A stretch of DNA of 49,835 bases from [Streptosporangium] indianense. Its GTDB lineage: Bacteria; Actinomycetota; Actinomycetes; Streptomycetales; Streptomycetaceae. Where the stretch lies: NCBI RefSeq assembly GCF_021474405.1, contig NZ_JAKEIO010000052.1, positions 1 through 49,835 of the forward strand, in the 5' to 3' direction. A program made the translations under genes and the position numbers. This document shows, piece by piece, positions 7,400 to 15,765 of this stretch (positions are counted from its first letter, which is position 1; each line of letters opens with the position of its first letter). The notes beneath the pieces were generated by a model. It was not told the DNA's origin and did not search any database. It saw only the letters and a list, made by a program, of their open reading frames with translations.

Positions 7400-7918
7400 A
7401 TGAACACCCCCCACGTCGTCGTGGTCATGGGCGTAGCGGGCACCGGCAAGACCACCATCGGTCCCCTGCTCGCGGCCCGGATCGGCGTCCCCTACGCCGA
7501 GGGCGACGACTTCCACCCGCAGGCCAACATCGCCAAGATGTCGGCCGGCACCCCGCTCACCGACGAGGACCGCCTGCCGTGGCTGGACGCCATCGGCGCG
7601 TGGGCGCACGGCCGGACGGGGCTCGGCGGGGTGGTCAGCTGCTCGGCGCTGAAGCGGTCCTACCGCGACCGGCTGCGGGCCGCCGCACCCGGTGTGGTCT
7701 TCGTGCACCTCGCCGGTGACCGCGAGCTGATCGAGGACCGGATGTCACACCGGCAGGGACACTTCATGCCCACGGCGCTGCTCGACTCCCAGTTCGCCAC
7801 GCTCCAGCCCCTGGAGGCGGACGAGGCGGGCGTCGAGGTGAACGTCTCGGGCAGTCCGGAGGAGATCACCCGGCGAGCGGCGCTCGCCCTGGAGGACCTC
7901 CCCGAACCCGTGCAGTAG
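7400..7918 (+). CDS. gntK: Gluconokinase
   Basis: A 172-residue cytoplasmic kinase making 6-phosphogluconate from gluconate and ATP (EC 2.7.1.12), feeding the pentose phosphate pathway. The P-loop is GVAGTGKTT at 11-19. Further family marks are EGDDFHPQANIAKM (substrate region), DEDRLPWLDAI, SCSALKRSYRDRLR and the lid segment RQGHFMPTALLDSQFATLQ. Length is normal for the GntK family. The start ATG 7400 follows GAGGCAGCG; an in-frame ATG at 7340 lies inside the promoter region and is less likely. It is the first gene of a two-gene operon with the permease. Confidence 0.95.
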   Translation: MNTPHVVVVMGVAGTGKTTIGPLLAARIGVPYAEGDDFHPQANIAKMSAGTPLTDEDRLPWLDAIGAWAHGRTGLGGVVSCSALKRSYRDRLRAAAPGVVFVHLAGDRELIEDRMSHRQGHFMPTALLDSQFATLQPLEADEAGVEVNVSGSPEEITRRAALALEDLPEPVQ

Positions 7919-7969
7919 TCCCTGCCGGCCGATTCCCTCCCCTACTCCCCAACGCAAGGGAACCCACCC

Positions 7970-9367
7970 GTGACCAGACTCAGCGTCGAGATGCTGGCAG
8001 CGGACGCACCCGAGCCGATCACCTCGGCCGGCCACGCTCAGCTGGGCATCGCCGTCCTGGCGGGCATCGCCGTCATCGTCCTGCTCATCACCAAGTTCAA
8101 GCTGCACGCGTTCCTGTCCCTGACCATCGGGTCACTGGTGCTCGGCGCGATCGCCGGGGCACCGCTGGACAAGGTGCTCACCAGCTTCAGCACCGGCCTC
8201 GGCACCACCGTCGCCGGGGTGGGGGTGCTGATCGCCCTCGGGGCCGTCCTGGGGAAGATGCTCGCCGACTCCGGGGGCGCCGACCAGATCGTCGACACCA
8301 TCCTGGAGAAGGCCGGCGGACGGTCGATGCCGTGGGCGATGGTGCTGATCGCCTCCGTGATCGGACTGCCGCTGTTCTTCGAGGTCGGCATCGTGCTGCT
8401 GATCCCGGTCGTGCTGATGGTCGCCAAGCGCGGCAACTACTCGCTGATGCGCATCGGCATCCCGGCGCTCGCCGGCCTGTCCGTGATGCACGGCCTGGTG
8501 CCGCCGCACCCCGGCCCGCTGGTCGCGATCGACGCCGTCGGGGCCGACCTCGGCGTGACGCTGGCGCTCGGCGTCCTCGTCGCCATACCCACCGTGATCA
8601 TCGCCGGGCCGGTGTTCTCGAAGTACGCCGCCCGCTGGGTCGACGTGCCCGCCCCCGAGAAGATGATCCCGCAGCGCCCGTCCGAGGAGCTCGACAGGCG
8701 CCCCGGCTTCGGTGCGACGCTCTTCACCGTGCTGCTGCCGGTGATCCTCATGCTGGCCAAGGCGCTGGTCGACATCATCGTGGACGACCCGGAGAACCCG
8801 GTGCAGCGCGTCTTCGACGTGATCGGCGCCCCGATGATCGCCCTGCTCGCCTCGGTGCTGGTCGGCATCTTCACGCTGCTGCGGCCCGCCGGGTTCTCCA
8901 GGGAGCGGATCTCGCCGCTCGTGGAGAAGAGCCTCATGCCGATCGCGGGCATCCTGCTGATCGTCGGCGCGGGTGGCGGCTTCAAGCAGACGCTGATCGA
9001 CACGGGCGTGGGGCAGATGGTCCTGGACATCTCCAAGGACTGGGCCATCCCCGCGCTGCTGCTGGCCTGGCTGATCGCGGTGGTGATCCGCCTCGCGACG
9101 GGTTCGGCGACGGTGGCCACGGTCTCGGCGGCCGGTCTGGTCGCCCCGCTCGCGGCCGACATGTCGACCACCCACGCCGCCCTGCTCGTCCTCGCCATCG
9201 GCGCCGGCTCGCTCTTCTTCAGCCATGTCAACGACGCCGGGTTCTGGATGGTGAAGGAGTACTTCGGGCTGAGCGTCGGCCAGAACATCAAGACCTGGTC
9301 CGTCATGGAGACGATCATCTCGGTGGTCGCCGGCGGTCTGGTCCTGCTGTTGTCCCTCGTGATCTAG
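7970..9367 (+). CDS. gntP: GntP family gluconate:H+ symporter
   Basis: A 465-residue inner membrane permease with about 12-14 hydrophobic segments. Typical GntP signatures are GLGTTVAGVGVLIALGAVLG, LPLFFEVGIVLLIPV, LVPPHPGPLVAI, ATGSATVATVSAAGL and FSHVNDAGFWMVKEYFG. It imports gluconate for the kinase encoded 51 bp upstream. The GTG start at 7970 has AAGGGAAC about 10 bases upstream. It shares an operon with gntK and, formerly, the dehydrogenase whose remnant follows. Confidence 0.93.
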   Translation: MTRLSVEMLAADAPEPITSAGHAQLGIAVLAGIAVIVLLITKFKLHAFLSLTIGSLVLGAIAGAPLDKVLTSFSTGLGTTVAGVGVLIALGAVLGKMLADSGGADQIVDTILEKAGGRSMPWAMVLIASVIGLPLFFEVGIVLLIPVVLMVAKRGNYSLMRIGIPALAGLSVMHGLVPPHPGPLVAIDAVGADLGVTLALGVLVAIPTVIIAGPVFSKYAARWVDVPAPEKMIPQRPSEELDRRPGFGATLFTVLLPVILMLAKALVDIIVDDPENPVQRVFDVIGAPMIALLASVLVGIFTLLRPAGFSRERISPLVEKSLMPIAGILLIVGAGGGFKQTLIDTGVGQMVLDISKDWAIPALLLAWLIAVVIRLATGSATVATVSAAGLVAPLAADMSTTHAALLVLAIGAGSLFFSHVNDAGFWMVKEYFGLSVGQNIKTWSVMETIISVVAGGLVLLLSLVI

Positions 9368-9377
9368 GAGTACGGCG

Positions 9378-9470
9378 ATGACGGCTCACCCCTCTTCGGC
9401 ATCGGCGGCCGTACGGCCCTGGTGACCGGCTCCAGCCGGGGCATCGGACTCGCCCTGGCGCGCGGTCTGG
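9378..9470 (+). pseudogene. 5' remnant of a short-chain dehydrogenase (probable gluconate 5-dehydrogenase)
   Basis: Ten bases after the permease stop, a good ribosome site (AGGAG) and ATG 9378 open MTAHP and then stop early. Moving one base at the C run 9389-9392 gives LFGIGGRTALVTGSSRGIG and LALARGL, the start of a classical SDR with its TGxxxGIG NAD(P) motif. One C is missing, and everything after about 9470 (over 200 codons) is gone, replaced by the dispersed repeat and the convergent cytochrome gene. Its place in the gnt operon suggests a gluconate 5-dehydrogenase. The frameshift could be a sequencing error, but the truncation cannot. Confidence 0.8.
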
Positions 9471-9485
9471 GCTGCGGGTGTTCTA

Positions 9486-9541
9486 GAGGGTGCGGGTGCG
9501 TTGGGTGTTCGCGCGGTTCCGCGCGACGCTGAAGGGGGGAG
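9486..9541. repeat. Dispersed intergenic repeat with hairpin
   Basis: Contains the perfect hairpin TCGCGCGG/CCGCGCGA (9509-9526). Its complement, GCGGAACCGCGCGA, matches GGGGAACTGCGCGA at 26617-26630 in 12 of 14 positions. That type of sequence is a common intergenic repeat in Streptomyces (from memory). It begins within 20 bp of where the SDR remnant breaks off and may also end transcription of the gnt operon and of the convergent cytochrome gene. Confidence 0.55.
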
Positions 9542-10165
9542 CTACGGGCGCCATAGGGGGTGCTCTCGGTCTGCCCAGTCTCTGCTCACCTTGCCTGTGC
9601 GCATGCCTCTTCTGGATTCCGGGTCCGCCAGGGCCATGCCGATGTGGCCGGCCAGGACGATGCCGATGGTGAGGGCCAGCCAGTCGTGGACGAAGGTGGC
9701 GCTGGTGCGCCAGAGCAGGGGGGTGAGGTGGGTGAACCACATCATCAGGCCCGTGGCGAGCATGACCAGCGTGGCGCCGGCGATCCACGCGGCGTAGAGC
9801 TTCTGCCCGGCGTTGAACTTGGCCGCCGGGCGGGACGCGGGGCGTTTGTCGCGGTGCAGGGCGGCGCGCAGCCAGGTGCGGTCGTGCGGCCCGAAGCGGT
9901 TGAGGCGGCCGAGGTCGGCGCGGAATGCCCGGGAGGCGAGGGCGGCCAGGACGGGGACGGGCAGGGCGAGGCCGGACCACTGGTGCACGGTGACGAGCAG
10001 GTCGCGGCGCCCGACGAGTTCGGCGAGCTGCGGGACGTAGAGGCAGGCGGCGGTGGCGACGCAGACGCCCATCAGCGCGGCCGTGGTGCGGTGGACCCAG
10101 CGCTGCGCGGTGCTGAAGCGCCGGACCTTCGCCGTCGTCGGGGGCGTGTCAGCTCGTAGGGTCAT
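9542..10165 (-). CDS. Cytochrome b/b6-type membrane protein
   Basis: A 207-residue integral membrane protein with four hydrophobic helices. The layout resembles the di-haem cytochrome b561/Ni-Fe hydrogenase b-subunit fold: RWVHRTTAALMG and TVHQWSGLALPV in helices 1-2, WFTHL and FVHDWLALTIGIVLAGHIGMAL in helices 3-4 supply candidate haem His ligands. It overlaps the end of the molybdopterin oxidoreductase gene by 17 bp, so it probably passes quinol electrons to that periplasmic enzyme. The paired layout recalls MsrPQ and sulfite-oxidase-like systems, but this subunit is of the b561 type rather than MsrQ. The last residues and stop adjoin the dispersed repeat. Confidence 0.85.
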   Translation of the reverse strand: MTLRADTPPTTAKVRRFSTAQRWVHRTTAALMGVCVATAACLYVPQLAELVGRRDLLVTVHQWSGLALPVPVLAALASRAFRADLGRLNRFGPHDRTWLRAALHRDKRPASRPAAKFNAGQKLYAAWIAGATLVMLATGLMMWFTHLTPLLWRTSATFVHDWLALTIGIVLAGHIGMALADPESRRGMRTGKVSRDWADREHPLWRP

Positions 10166-10898
10166 CGTCCCGTCCGTTCGAGCGGCCCACCCAGGCGTCG
10201 ACGTCGTAGCCGCGCTCCTCCCAGTAGCCCGGCCGGACCTCGTCGGTGACGGTGATGCCGGAGAGCCACTTGGCGGACTTGTAGAAGTACATGGGGGCCA
10301 CGTAGAGGCGGACCGGGCCGCCGTGGGAATGGCCGAGGTCCTTGTCCTGCATGCGCAGGGCGACCAGGACGTCCGCGCGGCGGGCCTGGTCGAGGGTGAG
10401 GCTCTCGGTGTAGGTGCCGTCGAAGCAGGTGAAGCGGACGGCCCTGGCCGTGGGGCGCAGCCGGGCGGCGTCCAGGAGCCGGGACAGGCGTACGCCCTCG
10501 AAGGGGGTGTCGGGGACGCGCCAGCCCGTGACGCACTGGACGTCGCGGACCATGCGGGTCTGGGGCATGGCCCTGAGCTCGTCGATGGTGTAGTTCACGG
10601 GGCGCTCGACCAGGCCGTCCACGGTGAGGCGGTAGGTGCCGGCGTTCTTGCGGGGGACGGAGGAGGCGACCGAGTAGTAGCGGAAGCCGCCGCCGTTGGG
10701 GAGCAGGCCGGTCAGGCCGGTGGGGTCCTTGTCGGCCGCGCCGCCGAGGAAGCGCTCCAGGCCGCGTTGGAGCGGGGGCGCGGCGACCACGCCCGCGGCG
10801 CCCAGGGCGAGGGTGCCGAGGAAGACGCGACGGCCGATCGGGGTGCCCCGCTCTTCGGGGTGCTCGTCGTTCACACCCTGGTGTACGTCCTCGTTCAC
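10149..10898 (-). CDS. Tat-exported molybdopterin-dependent oxidoreductase (sulfite oxidase fold)
   Basis: A 249-residue enzyme. A twin-arginine signal (GRRVFLG at 22-28, hydrophobic stretch to about 42) precedes a single oxidoreductase-molybdopterin domain. The Mo-ligating Cys is C122 in VRDVQCVTGW. Further conserved pieces are the GHSHGGPVRL and APMYFYKSAKWLSGI segments typical of the MsrP/YedY group. It lacks the dimerisation domain of full sulfite oxidases. Relatives reduce methionine sulfoxide or other small S/N-oxides on the outer face of the membrane. GTG 10898 is the chosen start; GTG 10874 would also keep the Tat motif. Confidence 0.88.
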   Translation of the reverse strand: MNEDVHQGVNDEHPEERGTPIGRRVFLGTLALGAAGVVAAPPLQRGLERFLGGAADKDPTGLTGLLPNGGGFRYYSVASSVPRKNAGTYRLTVDGLVERPVNYTIDELRAMPQTRMVRDVQCVTGWRVPDTPFEGVRLSRLLDAARLRPTARAVRFTCFDGTYTESLTLDQARRADVLVALRMQDKDLGHSHGGPVRLYVAPMYFYKSAKWLSGITVTDEVRPGYWEERGYDVDAWVGRSNGRDDDPTS

Positions 10899-10911
10899 GT
10901 ACTCATTCGAA

Positions 10912-10946
10912 CACCCGCGGCCCCGGTACGACAGGGCTCGCGGGTG
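10912..10946 (-). terminator. Hairpin after the APC permease gene
   Basis: Arms CACCCGCG (10912-10919) and CGCGGGTG (10939-10946), with inner GCCC/GGGC pairing. It lies 40 bp past the permease stop and just before the oxidoreductase start, so it can end the permease transcript. Confidence 0.55.
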
Positions 10947-10985
10947 CGCGTCAGACTTCCGTAACCCCTTCTTGTACGGGCTCCC

Positions 10986-12521
10986 TCAGGAGGAGGCCGC
11001 CTTCTCCAGCTGGAACGCCTCGTTGCCGAGGCCGATCCGGGCGTGCTTCTCGGGGGCGCGGGCGCGCATCACCAGGCCGAGGACCACGCCGGCGAGCGCG
11101 GCCAGGCCGATGGTGCCGGGCAGTACCCAGCTCAGCGAGGAGTCGGGGCCGGCGCCGACCAGCACCTCGAAGTCCTTCACCGTGTAGCCGGCGATCACCA
11201 GCAGGGCGATGCCCGCCAGTGCGGAGGTGACCAGCCGCCAGGCCTGGGCGCCGGCGGCGCCGCGGCGGACGAAGAAGACGACGACCGACAGGGACGCCGC
11301 CGCCATCAGCACGATCACGCCGAGGGCGCCGATGTTGCCGAACCAGGTGAACAGCTGCAGGACGGGTGCGGTGGGGTCACCGGCCGGCCTGTCGTCGGCG
11401 ATCGCGAAGGCGGCCACGACCAGCACGGCCACGACGGTCTGGAGCAGCGAGCCGGTGCCCGGGGCGCCGCTGCTGCCGCTGGTGCGGCCGAAGGCGGCGG
11501 GCAGCAGGCCCTCGCGGCCCATGGCGAAGGCGTAGCGGGCGACGACGTTGTGGAAGCTGAGGAGCGCGGCGAACATGCCGGTGACGAACAGGACGTGCAG
11601 CACGTCCGTGAAGGTGCCGCCGAGGCGGGACTCGGTGAGGAAGAACAGCAGCCCCGCGCTCTGCTTCCGGGCCGTGCCGACGATGGCGCCGGGGCCGGTG
11701 GCGACGGTGAGGGCCCAGCTGCTCAGCGCGAAGAAGACGGCGACGCCGCCGACGGCGAGGAACATCACACGCGGCACGAGGACGTGCGGGCGGCTGGTCT
11801 CCTCGGCGTAGACGGGGGCCTGCTCGAAGCCGAGGAAGGCGGCGATGCAGAAGCACAGCGCGGTGCCGACACCGGCGCCGGTGGGGGTGTCCGGGTTGAA
11901 GGCGTGCAGCGACAGGCCCTCCGTGCCGGGGTCGGCCAGGGCCGCGACGTCGAAGATCACCACCAGGAGCACCTCGATGACGAGCAGCACGCCGAGGACG
12001 CGGGCGTTGACGTCGATCTTGAGCCAGCCCAGCAGTCCGACGGCGAGCGCGGCCACGAGCGCCGGGATCCACCAGGCGATCTGCACGTCGGCGTAGGTGG
12101 CGAGGAGCCCGGAGACCTCGAAGCCGAAGATGCCGTAGATGCCGACCTGGAGCGCGTTGTAGGCGACGAGGGCCACCAGGGCGGCGCCCGCGCCCGCGGT
12201 GGCGCCGAGACCGCGGGATATGTAGGCGTAGAAGGCGCCGGCGTTGTGGACGTGGCGGCTCATCTCGGCGTACCCGACGCTGAAGAGGATCAGGACGACG
12301 CCAAGGAGGACGAAGAGCAGCGGCTGGCCGACGATGCCCATCACCGCGTATGTGGTGGGCATGACACCCGCGACGACCATGAGGGGTGCGGTCGCCGCGA
12401 GGACGGAGAGCAGCAGCCCGCCGGTGCCGAGCCGGTCGGCCCGCAGGGCACGCTCCTGCCCCTTGAACGTACTGATGCCGCCGGGGGCGGACGGGCTCGT
12501 TCTCGAACTGTCGGTGGTCAT
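10986..12521 (-). CDS. APC superfamily amino acid permease
   Basis: A 511-residue polytopic membrane protein with about 12 helices. APC features are the unwound first helix region (APLMVVAGVMPTTYAVMG), helix 6 (FLGFEQAPVYAEETSRP) and the HNVVARYAFAMGREG loop. It should take up an amino acid or amine with protons; the substrate is not evident. The start ATG 12521 (MTTDSSRTSPS) has GAGGAC upstream. The gene lies 32 bp downstream of the helical-repeat protein on the same strand, so they are likely co-transcribed. Confidence 0.9.
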   Translation of the reverse strand: MTTDSSRTSPSAPGGISTFKGQERALRADRLGTGGLLLSVLAATAPLMVVAGVMPTTYAVMGIVGQPLLFVLLGVVLILFSVGYAEMSRHVHNAGAFYAYISRGLGATAGAGAALVALVAYNALQVGIYGIFGFEVSGLLATYADVQIAWWIPALVAALAVGLLGWLKIDVNARVLGVLLVIEVLLVVIFDVAALADPGTEGLSLHAFNPDTPTGAGVGTALCFCIAAFLGFEQAPVYAEETSRPHVLVPRVMFLAVGGVAVFFALSSWALTVATGPGAIVGTARKQSAGLLFFLTESRLGGTFTDVLHVLFVTGMFAALLSFHNVVARYAFAMGREGLLPAAFGRTSGSSGAPGTGSLLQTVVAVLVVAAFAIADDRPAGDPTAPVLQLFTWFGNIGALGVIVLMAAASLSVVVFFVRRGAAGAQAWRLVTSALAGIALLVIAGYTVKDFEVLVGAGPDSSLSWVLPGTIGLAALAGVVLGLVMRARAPEKHARIGLGNEAFQLEKAASS

Positions 12522-12553
12522 CGGGGGAGCGTCCTCACTGTCGGGGCGGGGTG

Positions 12554-13504
12554 TCAGGCCGTACCGAGCGCGGCGGCGCGGGCGGCGGCGAAGGCGTTGT
12601 GCGGGTCCCGGTCCGGGTACGACCAGGGAGCGGGTGTGGCGTACCGGCCGATCCGGTGGAAGAGGGCGGCGGCCTCGGCGCCCCGCCCCTCGCAGAACTT
12701 GGCGTGGGCGAGGAAGTTCAGGTCGATCAGCCGCCGCGGGTGCCCCTCCAGCTCCCATTCCAGCCACCAGTCGAAGGCGGCCTTCATGACCTGCCGTGCG
12801 CGGCGGCCCGCCCAGTGGCCGGAGGCGGCCGGGTCGGCCGCTTCGAGCCCCGCGGCGGCCAGCACGCGGTAGCGCTCGGCGTGCGCGATCACCGGCAGGA
12901 TGGCGAGCGGCGAGTCGGCGGGTGCCTGTTCGGCGGCCCAGTTGGCGAAGTCGTAGACCTCGTGCAGCGGGTCCGGGCCGGCCTCGGTGCGGCGGCCGGC
13001 GAGCCGGGCGACCATCAGATGGTGGGCGTGGTGGTGGTCGGAGTACCGACCGCGGACCGCCTCGAAGCTGCGCACGGCGTCCTGGTCGCTGCCGAGCGCG
13101 CACTCCAGCATGAGCAGGCCGAGCCAGGGGGTGGGATCGGCGGGGGCCCGGTCCGCGGCGTTCCGGCACGCCTCACGGGCGCCGTCGGGCTTGGCCTTGC
13201 CCTGGAGGGCGCGCCTGACCTGCGCGAGCGCGAGCAGGACGGAGGCGTCGGCGGACTCGGGTTCGGCGAGCAGCCACTCCCGGGCCCACGCGGCGCAGGA
13301 GGGCTCGCGGGCGAGGACGGTGACGCGGTGGCCGCGCCGGTCCCAGTCGTCCCCGGTGTGCACCAGCAGGGAACGGGCGTTCTGCCAGCGGCCTTGCGCC
13401 AGCGCGGCACGCGCGGTCATGAGGTCCGCGTCGTCGAGGGCCTCGTCGAAGGCCTGCGCCGCACGTCTGCGGCCACGGCCGAGGGGAGGCGGGGGTGGGG
13501 GCAC
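12554..13504 (-). CDS. Conserved streptomycete protein, TPR/helical repeat type
   Basis: A 316-residue soluble protein rich in paired helices with Ala/Trp/Leu spacing (ALAQGRWQNARSLL, ADASVLLALAQVRRAL, DPTPWLGLLMLECALG), which suggests tetratricopeptide-like repeats. A proline run follows the start. It has no signal peptide or membrane segment. The GTG start at 13504 has GAGGAAG 8 bases upstream. I do not recognise a named function; such proteins usually act as scaffolds. It lies upstream of, and probably in an operon with, the APC permease. Confidence 0.75.
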   Translation of the reverse strand: MPPPPPPLGRGRRRAAQAFDEALDDADLMTARAALAQGRWQNARSLLVHTGDDWDRRGHRVTVLAREPSCAAWAREWLLAEPESADASVLLALAQVRRALQGKAKPDGAREACRNAADRAPADPTPWLGLLMLECALGSDQDAVRSFEAVRGRYSDHHHAHHLMVARLAGRRTEAGPDPLHEVYDFANWAAEQAPADSPLAILPVIAHAERYRVLAAAGLEAADPAASGHWAGRRARQVMKAAFDWWLEWELEGHPRRLIDLNFLAHAKFCEGRGAEAAALFHRIGRYATPAPWSYPDRDPHNAFAAARAAALGTA

Positions 13505-13868
13505 CGCGGGACTTCCTCACGCGCTCTTCTGGTGTTTCGGCTCACGACGGAAGAAGGAGCGCGTATGTGCGCATCGCCATGAACTGATCACACACAGCAA
13601 ACCCCCAGCCAACGGTTGCCGTCAAGGCCCGCAAGGCCGTTACACGCGTCAACTGCCGTTAGTCGTGAGGTTTTTGTGATCCACAGGGCCTCTGAGGCCA
13701 GCGTGACCGGCATCCGTTTTATCCGTTACGTCCAATGTGACGTACGTCATAGCGTGGGCCGGGATCGCCCCCGACGATGGCAGGACGTACGGGCGCGCCG
13801 GGTGGAGCCGGCCGGTACAGTCGGCCCCTACGCAACCGTGACCCGACCTGACGATCGAGGTACACCGC
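13505..13868. promoter_or_regulatory. 364-bp divergent intergenic region with palindromes
   Basis: No gene is seen here. It separates the helical-repeat gene (-) from the DMT transporter (+). It holds GGCCTC-T-GAGGCC (13687-13699), a direct repeat of ATCCGTT spaced 9 bp (13712 and 13721) and the perfect palindrome TGACGTACGTCA (13738-13749). The last is 120 bp before the transporter start and is followed by CATAGCGT, a possible -10. Regulator unknown. Confidence 0.5.
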
Positions 13869-14774
13869 GTGTCGGTTCTAGTTCTGGCGCTCGCCCTGGG
13901 TGCCGCCTGTTGTCTCGGCTTCGGCTTCGTCCTCCAGCAGAACGCGGCCCAGCGGGCCCCGCTGAGCGACTTCCTCTCCTTCCGCCTGCTGATCGACCTC
14001 GTGAAGGTGCCCCGCTGGCTCGGCGGCATCGCGCTGATGGTGGTCGGCATGGGGCTGGGTGCCGCCGCCCTGGGGCAGGGTGAGCTCTCCCTGGTGGAAC
14101 CGCTGCTGGCGACGAACCTGCTGTTCGCGCTCGCGCTCTCCCGCAGGCAGAGCCGGCAGCCGCTGGGCCGGCAGGGCTGGGCCGGCCTCGTGCTGCTGGC
14201 CGGCGGGGTGACCGCGTTCATCGTGGCGGGCCGGCCGGAGGGCGGCGCCGCGACGGCCGAGCCGGCGCGGCAATGGGTGATCATCGGGGTCATGATCGGC
14301 CTCGCCCTGCTGCTCACGACCCGCGGCAAACGGTCCCGGCTGAGCTCCGGCCCGGTGCTGCTGGCCCTCGCCGCCGGGCTGCTGTACGGCGTGCAGGACG
14401 CGCTGACCCGGGTCAGCGGGCAGAAGGTCTCCGACGGCGGCTTCGCCGAGCTGCTCACCGGCTGGGAGCCGTACGCGGTGCTCGCACTGGGCGTCACGGG
14501 GCTGGTCCTGGTGCAGAGCGCGTTCGAGACCGCCTCCCTGCGCAAGTCGCTGCCCGCCCTGACCGCGGCGCAGCCCCTCGCCGGGATCGTCTGCGGTGTC
14601 GGGTTCCTGGGCGACCGGCTGCGCACCGACGCGGTGGCTCTGAGCTGGGAGGCCGGTGGCCTGCTGGCCGTGGTCGCCGGGATCGTGCTGCTCGGCATGC
14701 ACCCGGCGATGCCGTGCGGAGCCCCCGAGCGCGCCCGGGTGACCGCCCCCGCGGTGAGCCCGGCCTCGCCCTGA
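13869..14774 (+). CDS. DMT superfamily permease
   Basis: A 301-residue inner membrane protein with 9-10 hydrophobic helices arranged as two halves (first helix ALALGAACCLGFGFVLQQNAA, central KRSRLSSGPVLL loop, C-terminal GIVLLGMHP). This is the DMT family group of actinobacteria without clear EamA signatures; the substrate is unknown. The GTG start at 13869 follows CGAGG at proper distance. It is followed after 45 bp by the Nudix gene on the same strand. Confidence 0.8.
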   Translation: MSVLVLALALGAACCLGFGFVLQQNAAQRAPLSDFLSFRLLIDLVKVPRWLGGIALMVVGMGLGAAALGQGELSLVEPLLATNLLFALALSRRQSRQPLGRQGWAGLVLLAGGVTAFIVAGRPEGGAATAEPARQWVIIGVMIGLALLLTTRGKRSRLSSGPVLLALAAGLLYGVQDALTRVSGQKVSDGGFAELLTGWEPYAVLALGVTGLVLVQSAFETASLRKSLPALTAAQPLAGIVCGVGFLGDRLRTDAVALSWEAGGLLAVVAGIVLLGMHPAMPCGAPERARVTAPAVSPASP

Positions 14775-14819
14775 CGGGCCCCGCCCCGCGGCGCTCCGGT
14801 GCCCTGCTTGGATGAGGGC

Positions 14820-15362
14820 ATGAGCGCTGCTGACGAGATCCTCGACGTCGTCGACGAGAACGACCGGGTCGTCGGGCAGGCCCCGCGCGGCGAGGTCTAC
14901 GCCCGGGGCCTGCGCCACCGCTGCGTGTTCGTCCAGGCCCGGGACGCCGAGGGCCGGATCTTCGTGCACCGGCGCACCGCGACCAAGCTGGTCTTCCCCT
15001 CCCTGCACGACATGTTCGTCGGCGGGGTCGTGGGCGCGGGCGAGTCCTACGACACGGCGGCCCTGCGGGAGGCCGAGGAGGAACTGGGCGTGACCGGCCT
15101 GCCCCGGCCGCGGCACCTCTTCACGTTCCTCTACGACGACGGCTCCGGCCGGACCTGGTGGTCGGCGGTCTACGAGGTGCGGTGCGACCTCCCCGTGCGG
15201 CCCCAGGCCGAGGAGGTGGCCTGGCACGGCTTCCTGCCCGACGCCGAGGTCGAGCGGCGCCTGAGCGACTGGGAGTGGGTGCCGGACGGGCTGGCCGCGT
15301 ACGAGCGGCTCAAGGCGTTCCGGGCGGCGGGCGCAACCGGGCGGGACAGGGCTCCCGGGTAG
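14820..15362 (+). CDS. Nudix hydrolase
   Basis: A 180-residue cytoplasmic hydrolase. The Nudix box spans 69-91 and fits GX5EX7REUXEEXGU exactly (G69, E75, R83-E84, E87-E88, G90). The N-terminal DEILDVVDENDRVVGQ and the HRRTATKLVFPSLHDM segment are typical of the YfcD/IPP-isomerase-like Nudix group. The likely role is cleaving a nucleoside diphosphate derivative; the substrate is unknown. ATG 14820 is chosen because GATGAGGGC precedes it. Confidence 0.9.
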   Translation: MSAADEILDVVDENDRVVGQAPRGEVYARGLRHRCVFVQARDAEGRIFVHRRTATKLVFPSLHDMFVGGVVGAGESYDTAALREAEEELGVTGLPRPRHLFTFLYDDGSGRTWWSAVYEVRCDLPVRPQAEEVAWHGFLPDAEVERRLSDWEWVPDGLAAYERLKAFRAAGATGRDRAPG

Positions 15363-15372
15363 GGTCGCGCAC

Positions 15373-15765
15373 GTGATCGAGTTCGTACGGAACGTCCGGT
15401 TGTGGTTCGCGCCCGCGGAGATCCGGGAGGACGGCGAGACGCCCGACTACCGGTTCTCGCTGGCGAACGAACGCACCTTCCTCGCCTGGGTGCGCACCGC
15501 GCTCGCGCTGATCGGCGGCGGATTCGCCGTGGACCAGTTCCTGCCGGACCTGCGCTGGGCCTGGCGGGCCGGGCTGGCGCTCGCGCTGCTGGCCGCGGGC
15601 GTGCTGTGCTCCCTGCGGGCGGTCAACCACTGGGTGCGCTGCGAGCGGGCCATGCGCCGGGGTGAGGACCTGCCGGTGTCCCGGTTCCCGGCGCTGCTGA
15701 GCCTCGTCGTCGCGGTCGTGGCCGTCGCCATGGTCGTGGTGGTGCTCGTCGGGTGGGAGGGGTGA
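15373..15765 (+). CDS. YidH/DUF202 membrane protein
   Basis: A 130-residue protein with the DUF202 signature near its N-terminus (DYRFSLANERTFLAWVRTALALIGGG) and three membrane helices (about 38-55, 62-82, 105-127). The function of DUF202 proteins is unknown. The GTG start is 10 bp after the Nudix stop. It overlaps the next DUF202 gene by 4 bp (GTGA), so the two are translated together and may form a heteromer. Confidence 0.88.
   Translation: MIEFVRNVRLWFAPAEIREDGETPDYRFSLANERTFLAWVRTALALIGGGFAVDQFLPDLRWAWRAGLALALLAAGVLCSLRAVNHWVRCERAMRRGEDLPVSRFPALLSLVVAVVAVAMVVVVLVGWEG

Noticed and set aside
12522..13169. N-terminal extension of the APC permease frame
   Set aside because: The frame stays open upstream of ATG 12521, but it runs antiparallel in register through the neighbouring gene and has Arg/Pro-rich shadow composition; permease homology starts at 12521.
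13878..15227. 449-codon minus-strand frame
   Set aside because: It is antisense to the DMT permease and Nudix genes, both with clear motifs; the composition is typical of a GC shadow.
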